64,000 nucleotides of DNA, from assembly GCF_014205875.1 (NCBI RefSeq), contig NZ_JACHEN010000001.1, forward strand, positions 398,543-462,542, in the 5' to 3' direction. The position numbers and the translations under genes are program-made. Source of the DNA: Anaerosolibacter carboniphilus. Lineage in GTDB: Bacteria > Bacillota > Clostridia > Peptostreptococcales > Thermotaleaceae. This document shows, piece by piece, positions 52,916-62,199 of this stretch (positions are counted from its first letter, which is position 1; the number at the start of each line of letters is the position of its first letter). The notes under the pieces were generated by a model. That model saw only the letters and a list, made by a program, of their open reading frames with translations. It ran no database searches and was not told the DNA's origin.

Positions 52916-53359
52916 CTATTTTTCATTTATAAACTTATGGTATTCTTTGGGGATTTTTTCTATCTGTACATTATTAGGATTGTGAATTGCACAGGTTCCT
53001 GCTTCTTTTGCGGTTTCATAATACCAGCATTTATAATTTAGCATATCAAGCATTTCCTGTAATTCTTTTATCTGCTCGATGACTGAGTCTCTTTGTGATT
53101 TCATGATGGAAAGACGCTCTTCGATTGTGGAATCACCCTCAATGCAGCAATCCATGAAATGTTTAATGTCTTTTATGGGCATTCCAGTTTTTTTAAGACA
53201 TTCAATTGTCCTCAATCCAGACATATCTTCATCTTTAAACATACGAATGCCGCCGCTAGAGCGTTCCACAAATGGAAGCAAACCTTCTTTATCATAGTAC
53301 CTTAATGTTGATGCAGCAATATTGAGCTTTTTTGCCACTTCACCGACTGTATAGATCAT
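52916..53359 (-). CDS. MerR-family transcriptional regulator (AdhR-like)
   Basis: 147 aa. Winged helix MIYTVGEVAKKLNIAASTLR, YYDKEGLLPFVERSSGGIRM at residues 1-40, a long dimerisation helix (residues ~80-115) and a tail with two Cys (YKCWYYETAKEAGTC). The divergent promoter has a 19-bp spacer and an 18-bp palindrome, the classic MerR activation geometry. GGAGGAG precedes ATG. Related AdhR/YraB regulators respond to aldehydes through Cys alkylation; this is inference here. Confidence 0.9.
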   Translation of the reverse strand: MIYTVGEVAKKLNIAASTLRYYDKEGLLPFVERSSGGIRMFKDEDMSGLRTIECLKKTGMPIKDIKHFMDCCIEGDSTIEERLSIMKSQRDSVIEQIKELQEMLDMLNYKCWYYETAKEAGTCAIHNPNNVQIEKIPKEYHKFINEK

Positions 53360-53408
53360 AATTTCTCCTCCAAGATCAGGTTTTAAAAAATATTTTTGTA
53401 AAAAGCTC

Positions 53409-53439
53409 TTGACTTAAAGTTAACTTTAAGTTGTAGAAT
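53409..53439 (+). promoter_or_regulatory. MerR-type promoter and operator
   Basis: TTGACT and TAGAAT are 19 bp apart, and CTTAAAGTTAACTTTAAG (53413-53430), a perfect 18-bp palindrome, fills the spacer. It lies between merR and the hydrolase operon and resembles AdhR-class boxes. Confidence 0.85.
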
Positions 53440-53502
53440 TAAGTTGAACAAGTTGGTTATAGTTTAACATGATCAAAGTAAAAATTCAATGGAGTGATTA
53501 AG

Positions 53503-54462
53503 ATGATCAATAATAATCAAAAAACTTTTGCCATCAGTGAGAATGTGACAGTCGAAAAGGTTTCATTTAAGAACAGATATGGAATAACTGTTTCGGCTGA
53601 TTTGTATCTGTCTAAGGAGTTGGATATATCTAAAAAATATCCTGCGCTTATTGTTGGCACGCCTTATGGTGGAGTTAAGGAACAGGGTGCTGGAATTTAC
53701 GCACAAGAGATGGCACAGCGAGGCTTTGTAAGTATTGCATTTGATGAATCCTATAACGGAGAAAGTGGTGGGAGACCAAGACATGTTTCATCGCCAGATA
53801 TCTTTGTTGAGGATTTCAGTGCAGCGGTGGACTATGCAGGAACTCGTCCATTTGTAGATAGAAGTAAAATTGGGGTTATTGGTATTTGTGGAAGTGGAGG
53901 TTTTGCTTGTACTGCTGCTCAGGTTGACAGGCGAATCAAAGCTGTTGCTACCGTGAGCATGTACGATATGAGTAGAGTGATGCGCTACGGATGGAAAGAT
54001 AGCATGACCGACGAAGAGCGCAACCAAATGCTGGACCACCTTGGTGAGCAGCGTTGGAAAGATTTTGTAAACGAAAATCCAGAATTAACTCCAGCTTTTC
54101 CTAGTGAGCCTGCTGATAAGATACCTGAAGGATTAGACCCTATTGCAAGTGAGTTTTTTGGATATTATGCAATGAAGCGTGGGTTTCATCCGAATTCAAT
54201 AGGTGCATTTACGATAACAAGTGCTATGTCCTTTATGAATTTCCCTTTAATGAACTATATCAAATCAATCTCCCCTAGACCGATTTTGTTTATCATTGGC
54301 GAACATGCACATTCTAGATATTTTAGTGAAGATGCATACGAAATGACTGCTGAACCCAAAGAGCTGTATGTGGTTCCTAATGCTGGACATGTAGATCTTT
54401 ATGATAGAACAGATTTAATTCCATTTGATAGATTAGAATCATTTTTTGCAGAAAATATGTAA
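53503..54462 (+). CDS. Alpha/beta-hydrolase with Cys-type nucleophile elbow
   Basis: 319 aa. LIVGTPYGGVKEQGAGIYAQ supplies the oxyanion region; the elbow GICGSGGFA puts Cys at the nucleophile position as in dienelactone hydrolase; a later His is in NAGHVDLYD. Members of this group travel with carboxymuconolactone-decarboxylase and cupin genes under MerR control, as here. Probably detoxifies reactive carbonyl or lactone compounds. ATG 53503 is preferred over GTG 53494. Confidence 0.8.
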   Translation: MINNNQKTFAISENVTVEKVSFKNRYGITVSADLYLSKELDISKKYPALIVGTPYGGVKEQGAGIYAQEMAQRGFVSIAFDESYNGESGGRPRHVSSPDIFVEDFSAAVDYAGTRPFVDRSKIGVIGICGSGGFACTAAQVDRRIKAVATVSMYDMSRVMRYGWKDSMTDEERNQMLDHLGEQRWKDFVNENPELTPAFPSEPADKIPEGLDPIASEFFGYYAMKRGFHPNSIGAFTITSAMSFMNFPLMNYIKSISPRPILFIIGEHAHSRYFSEDAYEMTAEPKELYVVPNAGHVDLYDRTDLIPFDRLESFFAENM

Positions 54463-54544
54463 ATGAATATTGCCCTTACGTTGATAGAACAATATTAAAT
54501 TTATGAAATGGAAAGCAATTTAGGAATTGGAGGAAAGATTAGCG

Positions 54545-54877
54545 ATGAAAAAGCAGATGGCAGGAAGGGATGCTCTTGGATCGTTTGCGACAAAATTTGC
54601 CGAACTAAATGATGATGTACTTTTTGGAGAGGTTTGGTCGCGAGAGGACAAATTACCATTAAGAGATCGGAGCATTATTACTGTAACAGCTCTCATGGCA
54701 AAAGGGATATTTGATAATTCCCTAAAATATCATATTGCCAATGCAAAGAATAATGGTGTTAGCGCTGAAGAAATGGCAGAAATCATCACCCATCTTGCGT
54801 TCTATGCAGGATGGCCTAATGCATGGGCAGCGTTTTCTATGGCGAAAGAAGTATACGCTGAGCAATTAACAGAATAA
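54545..54877 (+). CDS. Carboxymuconolactone decarboxylase-like protein
   Basis: 110 aa, all-helical AhpD-like fold. LRDRSIITVTALMAKGIFDN and EMAEIITHLAFYAGWPNAWA are the CMD core. There is no CxxC redox pair, so AhpD-like peroxidase chemistry is unlikely. GGAGGA precedes ATG 54545. Second gene of the MerR-controlled operon. Confidence 0.87.
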   Translation: MKKQMAGRDALGSFATKFAELNDDVLFGEVWSREDKLPLRDRSIITVTALMAKGIFDNSLKYHIANAKNNGVSAEEMAEIITHLAFYAGWPNAWAAFSMAKEVYAEQLTE

Positions 54878-54898
54878 TAATGGAAGGAGCTCTATCAT

Positions 54899-55309
54899 AT
54901 GGAAAGAAACGAACTAGAAAAGGTATCTGACTTTGCATTAGGTGAGGAAAATGTAGCGTTTGCATCATATTTTATTGGAAAGAGTTACTTGAGCCTCTTA
55001 AATGATAAGGAAGTAGGTATTTTTAATGTTACCTTTGAACCAGGCTGCCGTAATAATTGGCATATTCATCATGGCTGTGGGCAGATTCTGATCTGTGTGG
55101 GTGGGCATGGCTGGTATCAAGAGGCTGGAAAAGAAGCACAGCTTTTGAAAAGTGGTGATGTAGTATACATCGCACCGGAGATTAAACATTGGCATGGTGC
55201 AGTGAGTGATGAAGCATTTGCACATCTGTTATTATCCATTCCGAAGGAAGGTGCAAGTAATGAATGGTGTGAACCGATAACGGATGAAGAATATAGTAAG
55301 TTAAAATAA
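54899..55309 (+). CDS. Cupin-domain protein
   Basis: 136 aa. Cupin motif 1 NNWHIHHGCGQILICVGGHG carries the metal His residues, and motif 2 is GDVVYIAPEIKHWHGA. It is a single-barrel metal-binding protein of unknown reaction that regularly accompanies CMD proteins. AAGGAG precedes ATG 54899, 21 bp after the CMD gene. Confidence 0.88.
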   Translation: MERNELEKVSDFALGEENVAFASYFIGKSYLSLLNDKEVGIFNVTFEPGCRNNWHIHHGCGQILICVGGHGWYQEAGKEAQLLKSGDVVYIAPEIKHWHGAVSDEAFAHLLLSIPKEGASNEWCEPITDEEYSKLK

Positions 55310-55377
55310 GAAAGTGTAGACCTGGTTTATATATTGCAATTTTGGTAGAGAAAATTTATAAAAGAAGGTGTTTTAAC

Positions 55378-56403
55378 TTGAGTAAAGTATATTTTATTAA
55401 AAATTCAGAATCAGATTATAATATGCTTGGAAAAGATGCTTTGGAACTTTTGAAAAAAATAGTATCAGAAACCGGGCATAGATTTGAAAAAGAAGTACCT
55501 ATAAAGGTTCATTTTGGTGAAAAAGGAAATAAAACCTTTATACCTGCAAATTGCTATGATGAAACCATAAATTATCTGAAAGAAAAGGGAGTATCTCCAG
55601 CTTATATCGAGACCAATGTACTGTATAGGGGCTCAAGGACTACCACAGAACTTCATATTGAAACGGCAAAGGCTCATGGCTTCACACGGATTCCGATTAT
55701 AATAGCAGATGGAGACATTGGAACAGAGTATGATGAAATAGAAATAAATAAAGACTATATCAACAAATGTAAAATAGGTAAGGGATATGGGTCATTCAAA
55801 CAATTTATTGTTATGAGCCATTTCAAAGGACACATAGCAGCTGGATTTGGTGGGGCTCTAAAACAGCTTGCTATGGGTTTTGCTGCTAGAAGTGGAAAGC
55901 TAGAGCAGCATTCTGGGATATCTCCTGTAGTAGATGCTGAAAAATGTATATCCTGTGGTATTTGTGTGAATAAATGCAACTATAGTGCCATCCAAACTCC
56001 AGATACTGCAGTAATTGATGAGAGTAAATGTATTGGCTGTGCGGGATGTATTGCGGTTTGTCCTAAAGGTGCAATTGAAAACACCTGGGGAGGCTCCCAT
56101 TTCCTTGAGAAACTTTCTGAGTATGCCTATGGAGCATCAAAAGATAAGGATATCATATACATTACCTTCGTTCACAACATTACCGAAGAGTGTGACTGTG
56201 CTGGTATACCTATGAAACCAATTGTAGGTAATATCGGTATTCTTGCAGGAAAAGACCCCGTTGCCTTGGATACGGCATGCCTGGACTTGGTTCAGAAAAA
56301 CAGCGGGAAAAAACTTTTTGAAGAAGGAAGACCATCACTGATACATGCAGAAAAAATAGGATTGGGAACAATGGAGTATCAAATTGTTGAGATCGATAAG
56401 TAA
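55378..56403 (+). CDS. DUF362 domain 4Fe-4S protein
   Basis: 341 aa. DUF362 region with PIKVHFGEKGNKTFI (residue ~40), HFKGHIAAGFGGALKQLAMG (~145) and a C-terminal GKDPVALDTACLDLV. Inserted at ~190-245 are two clusters, CISCGICVNKCN and CIGCAGCIAVCPKGA. Family members are electron carriers of unknown partner. TTG 55378 behind AGAAGGTG. May be the last gene of the MerR operon. Confidence 0.87.
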   Translation: MSKVYFIKNSESDYNMLGKDALELLKKIVSETGHRFEKEVPIKVHFGEKGNKTFIPANCYDETINYLKEKGVSPAYIETNVLYRGSRTTTELHIETAKAHGFTRIPIIIADGDIGTEYDEIEINKDYINKCKIGKGYGSFKQFIVMSHFKGHIAAGFGGALKQLAMGFAARSGKLEQHSGISPVVDAEKCISCGICVNKCNYSAIQTPDTAVIDESKCIGCAGCIAVCPKGAIENTWGGSHFLEKLSEYAYGASKDKDIIYITFVHNITEECDCAGIPMKPIVGNIGILAGKDPVALDTACLDLVQKNSGKKLFEEGRPSLIHAEKIGLGTMEYQIVEIDK

Positions 56404-56431
56404 ATCTTAAGATTTCGATAAGGTAAAATTA

Positions 56432-56484
56432 AAAAACAACTCCTTCTTTTGTGGTTAAATAGACTATGAAAAGGAGTTGTTTTT
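56432..56484 (+). promoter_or_regulatory. Hairpin burying the dac ribosome binding site
   Basis: AAAAACAACTCCTT (56432-56445) pairs perfectly with AAGGAGTTGTTTTT (56471-56484). The right arm is the Shine-Dalgarno AAGGAG and runs up to the base before ATG. The same structure with its T run could terminate the upstream operon. Confidence 0.85.
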
Positions 56485-57480
56485 ATGTGTCGAAAAAGAA
56501 GAAGAAAAATTAATTACGGTAGGATATGTATTTTGATTTTGATTACAATGTTTCTGATGACTACAGCCTATAAAATGGTCTTTAATTTTTTACCCTTTGT
56601 CAAGGACAAGCTGGCTGAAGACAGTAGAAGTCCGTTATCGAACTCAGAATCCAAAAACATCATACCTCCAGATCAGGAACAGATTAGTCTATACGATTCA
56701 AAGGAGGAACTGCATAGTCCATATGCAATGCTGATTCGCCTGAAGGATCAGAAAGTGGTTTTCGAAACTAGAAGTGAAGAAAGAATCTATCCGGCCTCCC
56801 TTACGAAAATCATGACTGCCATAGTAGCCATTGAAAATATTGCTGATCTGCAAGAGTCAATTATCCTTCAAGAAAAGATATTTCCCGACTTATACAAAGC
56901 GAATGCTTCTATGGCCGGATTTTTACCTGGTGAGGAAGTCTCTGCAGTTGATCTGCTATATGGAACACTACTGCCTTCTGGCGCAGATGCTTCCATGGGA
57001 CTTGCCCTTCGAGTCTCTGGATCAGAAAATGAATTTGTAAAACTGATGAACAAGAAAGCAAAAAAACTTAGGCTGGATGATACTCATTTTACGAACGTAT
57101 CAGGTCTTCACGATGATAATCATTATACGACGGTAAAAGATATGGCGGTGCTACTTGCGTATGCGCTGAAAAATGAAACATTCCGTCAGATTTTTACCTC
57201 TGCATGCTATTCTACCGCCAGCACAAATTTGCACTCCAGTGGCATTACTTTTACCAGCACGTTATCAAAAAAAATAGATACCTATGAATTCGATGGGGGG
57301 AAAGTGCTCGGTGGCAAGACGGGATATACCGATAAAGCTGGACTCTGTTTAGCTAGCCTGACTGAAAAAAATGGGACTGAATACATTCTGGTTACCGCAG
57401 GTGCAGAAGGCAATCCTTATACGGAACAGTTTCACATTATGGACGCATTCACGGTATATACAAAGTATCTAAAAAGATAA
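56485..57480 (+). CDS. D-alanyl-D-alanine carboxypeptidase (DacA/PBP5 family)
   Basis: 331 aa. N-terminal membrane anchor (residues ~10-32). Peptidase S11 motifs: PASLTKIM (SxxK) near residue 102, LLPSGADAS where SxN is replaced by Ser-Gly-Ala as in many Gram-positive S11 enzymes, and GGKTGYT near 274. No large C-terminal beta domain. It trims the terminal D-Ala of peptidoglycan stem peptides. Translation is probably limited by the hairpin over its ribosome site. Confidence 0.9.
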   Translation: MCRKRRRKINYGRICILILITMFLMTTAYKMVFNFLPFVKDKLAEDSRSPLSNSESKNIIPPDQEQISLYDSKEELHSPYAMLIRLKDQKVVFETRSEERIYPASLTKIMTAIVAIENIADLQESIILQEKIFPDLYKANASMAGFLPGEEVSAVDLLYGTLLPSGADASMGLALRVSGSENEFVKLMNKKAKKLRLDDTHFTNVSGLHDDNHYTTVKDMAVLLAYALKNETFRQIFTSACYSTASTNLHSSGITFTSTLSKKIDTYEFDGGKVLGGKTGYTDKAGLCLASLTEKNGTEYILVTAGAEGNPYTEQFHIMDAFTVYTKYLKR

Positions 57481-57666
57481 GGGGTTCATAAGGAAATCTT
57501 AAGATAACCTTAAGTGATTATTTAAACAAAGACTGCCTTGATTAAGTAAACTGATAGTATAAACTCATAAAATGACTATCTGAATAGTCGTAATAGAAAG
57601 CTTCATATGGTTGATTAAAGTAAGGCATATGACTTAGAAGTGAATTATACCGCAGGAGGATGGAGG

Positions 57667-58548
57667 ATGTCAGCATTATTAAAGATAGGAAAAAAATATA
57701 ATAACAAAACAGCACTATTTTTTCTTGCACCAAGTCTTATCGGGTTTTTGATCTTTTTCTTTGTACCCTTTGTAGGCGGGTTATATTATTCATTCGTAGA
57801 CAGTCCGGTGGGTGGCAGCTTCGTTGGGCTGGCAAACTATATCGATCTCTTGAGGAATGCTGTTTTTTTAAAGGCCGGATATAACACCATGGTTTTTACA
57901 GCAATTGCAGTTCCTCTCAATATTCTGTTCTCTCTTGGGCTTGCTCTGCTGCTTAACAGGAGGATTTACGGCAGGAATATTATACGTATGGGTTTTATCA
58001 TACCCCTGGTGGTTCCGGTGGCATCGGTAGTTCTGGTATGGCAGATATTGTTTGATATTAACGGCTCCATAAATGCCCTTATTTCTTCCTTGGGCTTATC
58101 GCCAATAGACTGGATGAAGACTGAATATGCAAGGCTTGTAGTCGTAATAGTCTATTTGTGGAAGAACACCGGGTATAATATGGTACTGTTTCTCGCAGGC
58201 CTTCAAAATATACCGCTGGAATATTACGAAGCGGCTGACATCGATGGAGCGAGCAATTGGCACAAGTTTACAAATATCACACTGGTTTATCTGACACCTA
58301 CTACATTTTTCGTATTCGTAATGTCTATAATCAATTCATTCAAGGTGTTCAGGGAGATATATCTGATTTCCGGGGCATATCCTCATGACAGCATTTACAT
58401 GTTGCAGCATTATATGAATAACAAATTTGCATCCCTGGATTACCAGATGCTGACATCAGCTGCATTTATCATGGCTGTTGTCATTTACATACTTGTACTG
58501 TTCTTATTCAGAATTCAGAAAAGAATCAGCAGTACGATAGGAGGTTGA
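57667..58548 (+). CDS. Sugar ABC transporter permease (MalF/UgpA type)
   Basis: 293 aa, six membrane helices. EAA loop EYYEAADIDGASNWHKF near residue 190 docks the ATPase. Starts KTALFFLAPSLIGFLIFFFV, typical of CUT1 importers. AGGAGGA precedes ATG 57667; the longer frame from 57640 lacks a ribosome site. First gene of a five-gene operon that lacks an ATPase inside the window. Confidence 0.9.
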   Translation: MSALLKIGKKYNNKTALFFLAPSLIGFLIFFFVPFVGGLYYSFVDSPVGGSFVGLANYIDLLRNAVFLKAGYNTMVFTAIAVPLNILFSLGLALLLNRRIYGRNIIRMGFIIPLVVPVASVVLVWQILFDINGSINALISSLGLSPIDWMKTEYARLVVVIVYLWKNTGYNMVLFLAGLQNIPLEYYEAADIDGASNWHKFTNITLVYLTPTTFFVFVMSIINSFKVFREIYLISGAYPHDSIYMLQHYMNNKFASLDYQMLTSAAFIMAVVIYILVLFLFRIQKRISSTIGG

Positions 58549-58555
58549 TAAAGTT

Positions 58556-59452
58556 ATGCAGGCTACTAAGCAAATAAAGAGAAAACTTGGAAAGGCAGTA
58601 CTATCAGTTGTATTGCTTGCTATAGCTGTAGTATTCCTTTTTCCTCTGGTACTGACGGTTACCAATTCTTTTATGAGCGAGCAGGAGATAGAGAACAGCT
58701 ACAGTATGGTAACTTCAAGCAATCCGGATAAGCGGGACAGTATCTTATCCGGCAAGTATGCCAATGTAAAGCTGATACCCGACATTGTAACTTTGTCACA
58801 GTACTATACGGCTCTCATTAAAAGGACACAGTTCCTTATCAAGTTCTGGAACTCATTGATAATAGTGGTTCCTATAATATTAGGGCAGATATTGGTTTCA
58901 TCCATGGCTGCATATGCATTTGCGAAGCTGGAGTTCATTTTTCGCGACAAGTTGTTTTTTACATATATCATTATTTTGATGATGCCCTTCCAGGTGACCT
59001 TGGTCCCCAATTATATCGTTGCTGATAAACTCGGACTTTTGGGAAGTTATTGGTCAATTATACTTCCCGGAATATTCGGCACCTTCGGTGTATTTTTAAT
59101 GAGACAGTTTATGATGTACATTCCGGATGCATATGTAGAATCGGCGAAAGTAGATGGAGCCAGCCAATTAAGGATATTCTTCAGTATAATTCTGCCAATG
59201 TCGAAAACGGGACTCGCGGCACTTGCAATACTGGTTTTCATAGACAACTGGAATATGGTGGAGCAGCCGCTTATTTTCCTGCAGAATGTGAATATGCATC
59301 CACTGTCAACTTATTTGTCAAGCATCAATAGCGGCGAAATGGGGATAGCCTTTGCTGCATCTGCCATATATATGCTGCCGATGCTGTTGATTTTCCTATA
59401 TGGGGAGAATTATCTGGTTCAAGGGATCCAGCTTTCAGGACTTAAAGGCTGA
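58556..59452 (+). CDS. Sugar ABC transporter permease (MalG type)
   Basis: 298 aa, six helices, EAA loop DAYVESAKVDGASQLRIFFS near residue 195. The first periplasmic loop (residues ~45-85) is longer than usual and charged. It pairs with the upstream permease, 7 bp away. Confidence 0.9.
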   Translation: MQATKQIKRKLGKAVLSVVLLAIAVVFLFPLVLTVTNSFMSEQEIENSYSMVTSSNPDKRDSILSGKYANVKLIPDIVTLSQYYTALIKRTQFLIKFWNSLIIVVPIILGQILVSSMAAYAFAKLEFIFRDKLFFTYIIILMMPFQVTLVPNYIVADKLGLLGSYWSIILPGIFGTFGVFLMRQFMMYIPDAYVESAKVDGASQLRIFFSIILPMSKTGLAALAILVFIDNWNMVEQPLIFLQNVNMHPLSTYLSSINSGEMGIAFAASAIYMLPMLLIFLYGENYLVQGIQLSGLKG

Positions 59453-59512
59453 TAACGCAGCTACTTATGGCATAAAAGTAAAGATTATTGAAATTGGAAT
59501 TGGAGGTAGGCA

Positions 59513-60790
59513 TTGAGTATGAGCGCAGTAGATGATGCGAATATCAAGAGAAGAAAGATAACAGGAAGGGCAACGGTTATATTTATTGCAGTAATGCTTA
59601 CCTTAACCTTTTTCTCAAGAACCATAAACAACTTCACACTGCCGAAGATAACATATGAAACACCTGCAAGCGGGGCACTGATCAAGGAGGTTACAGGTAC
59701 CGGCAATGTAAAGGCAAATACTACCCAGGACCTGTATGTAAGCAACAGCATGAAGGTGACAGGAGTTATGGTCGATGTAGGAGACTCTGTAAAACAGGGG
59801 CAGACGCTTCTGACCCTTGATACAAGCGATATAGAAAATCAATTGGAGGATGAGCTGGATAAGTATGCTCAGAAAAAGCTGCATCTTGAAGAACTCATGG
59901 AAGCCGGTTCGCCGGAAAGCATGATGAGTCTGGATAAAGCGGTTCAAATTGCACGGCAGAATGTAGAAAAGGCCCAGAAAAACTACGACAGCAGCATAGT
60001 TCTTTATGAAGCAGGTGCTATAACTGCAATGAATCTGACTGATGCAGAAGCGAACCTTGATAATGCCAAGCTGGACTATGAGATAGCAAAAAATAATAAG
60101 GATAAAGCAATAAGCAGTAATAAAAGAGATATAGAAAGCACGAAGCTTGATATAAGTATGGCGGAGCGGAAAATAACCGAGTTTACCAAAGAAATGAACA
60201 TGAGCACAGTAACGGCCCCCTGCGATGGGGTGGTCACCGAGCTGCATTATTCAGCGGGTATGACGGCAAATGCTTCCCAACCGCTATACAGAATTGCGGA
60301 CACCGGTGGGGGATTCCAATTTGTAGCCACTGTAAATATAAGCGCTGCAGAATACCTTGAACCGGGTGATGAAGCCAAAATATCGATAAATTCTTTAAAT
60401 GATACAACCATGCAAGGAAGAGTGAGTCAGATCACCGATAATCAGCAGCAGATTGGAGTAAAAAAGGATATAGTAATAGATATTCCATCGGATGGGTTAA
60501 TAGGAGGAGAGGTCGGTACCGCTGATATCAAAAAGAGCATCGGTTCCTATAATGTCCTTGTACCTAATTCCGCAGTGGGGCAGGACAATAAAGGATACTT
60601 CGTATATGTACTTAAGGAAAGGGAAGGTCCCCTTGGAAAAGAGTTTTATGTAGAAAAGGTGTCTGTCAGCATCGGTGACTCAGACAATGCAAAGACTGCA
60701 ATTCTGAGCGGTATAAATACTATGGACAAGGTGGTCTCAGACAGTGATAAGCCATTAGATGACGGCTCGCCCGTTATGATTGCCAATTAG
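59513..60790 (+). CDS. HlyD/MacA-like membrane fusion adaptor
   Basis: 425 aa. One N-terminal helix (TVIFIAVMLTLTFF), lipoyl half-motifs VTGVMVDVGDSVKQGQTLLT and MSTVTAPCDGVVTELHYSAG, a coiled-coil hairpin between them (residues ~105-225), and a C-terminal beta-barrel region. In MacAB-type systems this protein links a MacB-like membrane protein to the outside. Its place between sugar permeases and a binding protein is unexpected. Confidence 0.87.
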   Translation: MSMSAVDDANIKRRKITGRATVIFIAVMLTLTFFSRTINNFTLPKITYETPASGALIKEVTGTGNVKANTTQDLYVSNSMKVTGVMVDVGDSVKQGQTLLTLDTSDIENQLEDELDKYAQKKLHLEELMEAGSPESMMSLDKAVQIARQNVEKAQKNYDSSIVLYEAGAITAMNLTDAEANLDNAKLDYEIAKNNKDKAISSNKRDIESTKLDISMAERKITEFTKEMNMSTVTAPCDGVVTELHYSAGMTANASQPLYRIADTGGGFQFVATVNISAAEYLEPGDEAKISINSLNDTTMQGRVSQITDNQQQIGVKKDIVIDIPSDGLIGGEVGTADIKKSIGSYNVLVPNSAVGQDNKGYFVYVLKEREGPLGKEFYVEKVSVSIGDSDNAKTAILSGINTMDKVVSDSDKPLDDGSPVMIAN

Positions 60791-60798
60791 GAGCTGGT

Positions 60799-62199
60799 AT
60801 GATGAAAAGACGAAAAGCTGTATGGGTTCTGACATTTTTCGGAATTTTGCTGATGCTTTCATTTATTATATTGGGTGGAGCATTGGTTGAGCAGTGTGCT
60901 CGGTTAAACGGCATTTATTCCATGCAAAAGGTGCTGGTATCTGGTAAAAACCAGGCAGACCTACAGGGAAAGAATTCTTTTTCCATTGATGATATAAAAA
61001 GACTTAAGAAAGAGCTTTCAACAAAGTATATCAGTTATACTGCACGATCCAGTCTTGTTGACCCTTCGGTATCCAGTGGCAGTATGGTTTTTCCTTTCAG
61101 GCTGATCGGTACTGATTATATGTATCCGATGTTTAGTGGTCTGTCTTTGGAAGAAGGAAGCTTTATTACACAAAAACAGGAAGAAGAGGGGGCAATGGTT
61201 GCTATAATCGATGAGGAGCTGGCCTGGGATGTTTTTAGAACAAAGAATGCTACTGGCAAGATTATTGATATATTCGGTGCAGCCTTCAGAATCATAGGAG
61301 TTATGGAGAAGGAGGATTCAATCATAGGAAAATTGACGGATGACGGCCTGCCAGAGGTATACATACCTGCTTCGGTAATGTTGGAGCTTGATACTACGGC
61401 ACGTATTACCGATCTTCAAATAAAAACAGCCGATGCCAATACCCTGGATCAGAATACCACCGATGTTTCGGCTGCAATCAGGCAAATAGGCAAGGATCCT
61501 TCAAGCTACAATATCAGTGACTATAACCTTAAGCTTGCATTAATGAAGCAGAAACCGCTTTTGCTGGTATTTATTCTGGGAATTGCATCGATGCTCATAT
61601 TGCTGTCACATGTAAAAAACTTAATCAAAGAGATATATTTTCTAATCAGAGATAGGTGTAAGACGGATTATTTTTCAAATGTAATTAAACACAATCTGAA
61701 GGGAATAGGGTTCCGCATCCTTGAAATGGCACTTTCACTAACGGGAATTGTGCTCATCTGGATAGGGATCAGATTCACACTTTATATTCCACCGCAGAAT
61801 ATTCCGGATGAGTTGATAAATATTTCTTACTATTCGGATCTGATCAAAGCTGCTATTCAAGAAGGCATACAAAACAGGGGCTATGTAGCACCCCAGGCCG
61901 AGCTGATTGTTAATGCCTCCGATATGCTCCTGAACCTGTTTTTCTGCATTTCCTTCATTCTGGGATTCCTGCTTTTTTATGAAGGGCTCCGGGAGCTTAA
62001 GGAATTGAATATGAATTCCAGCAAGCTTATACCTGTATTAGGTTTGTTGTTCATTCTTTCAATGGGAATTCTGACTGCGGCAGCTTTCTTGTCAGGCTTG
62101 CCGTATGGAACGGATGTAAAGGGTGTCTTAGTAGCATGGGCATTTATATATGTAAATTTTATAATAACAAGAAAGGAAAGTGGTGTTAAAAATGTATAA
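60799..62199 (+). CDS. MacB-like periplasmic-core membrane protein
   Basis: 466 aa. N-terminal helix, then an extracellular region (residues ~35-245) of the MacB_PCD type with EGAMVAIIDEELAWDVF and GAAFRIIGVMEKED, then a block with several helices (~250-270, 310-330, 370-395, 405-450). The last part is not a clear FtsX domain. AGGAG is eight bases before ATG. It may act with the adaptor just upstream, with an ATPase encoded elsewhere. Confidence 0.7.
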   Translation: MMKRRKAVWVLTFFGILLMLSFIILGGALVEQCARLNGIYSMQKVLVSGKNQADLQGKNSFSIDDIKRLKKELSTKYISYTARSSLVDPSVSSGSMVFPFRLIGTDYMYPMFSGLSLEEGSFITQKQEEEGAMVAIIDEELAWDVFRTKNATGKIIDIFGAAFRIIGVMEKEDSIIGKLTDDGLPEVYIPASVMLELDTTARITDLQIKTADANTLDQNTTDVSAAIRQIGKDPSSYNISDYNLKLALMKQKPLLLVFILGIASMLILLSHVKNLIKEIYFLIRDRCKTDYFSNVIKHNLKGIGFRILEMALSLTGIVLIWIGIRFTLYIPPQNIPDELINISYYSDLIKAAIQEGIQNRGYVAPQAELIVNASDMLLNLFFCISFILGFLLFYEGLRELKELNMNSSKLIPVLGLLFILSMGILTAAAFLSGLPYGTDVKGVLVAWAFIYVNFIITRKESGVKNV

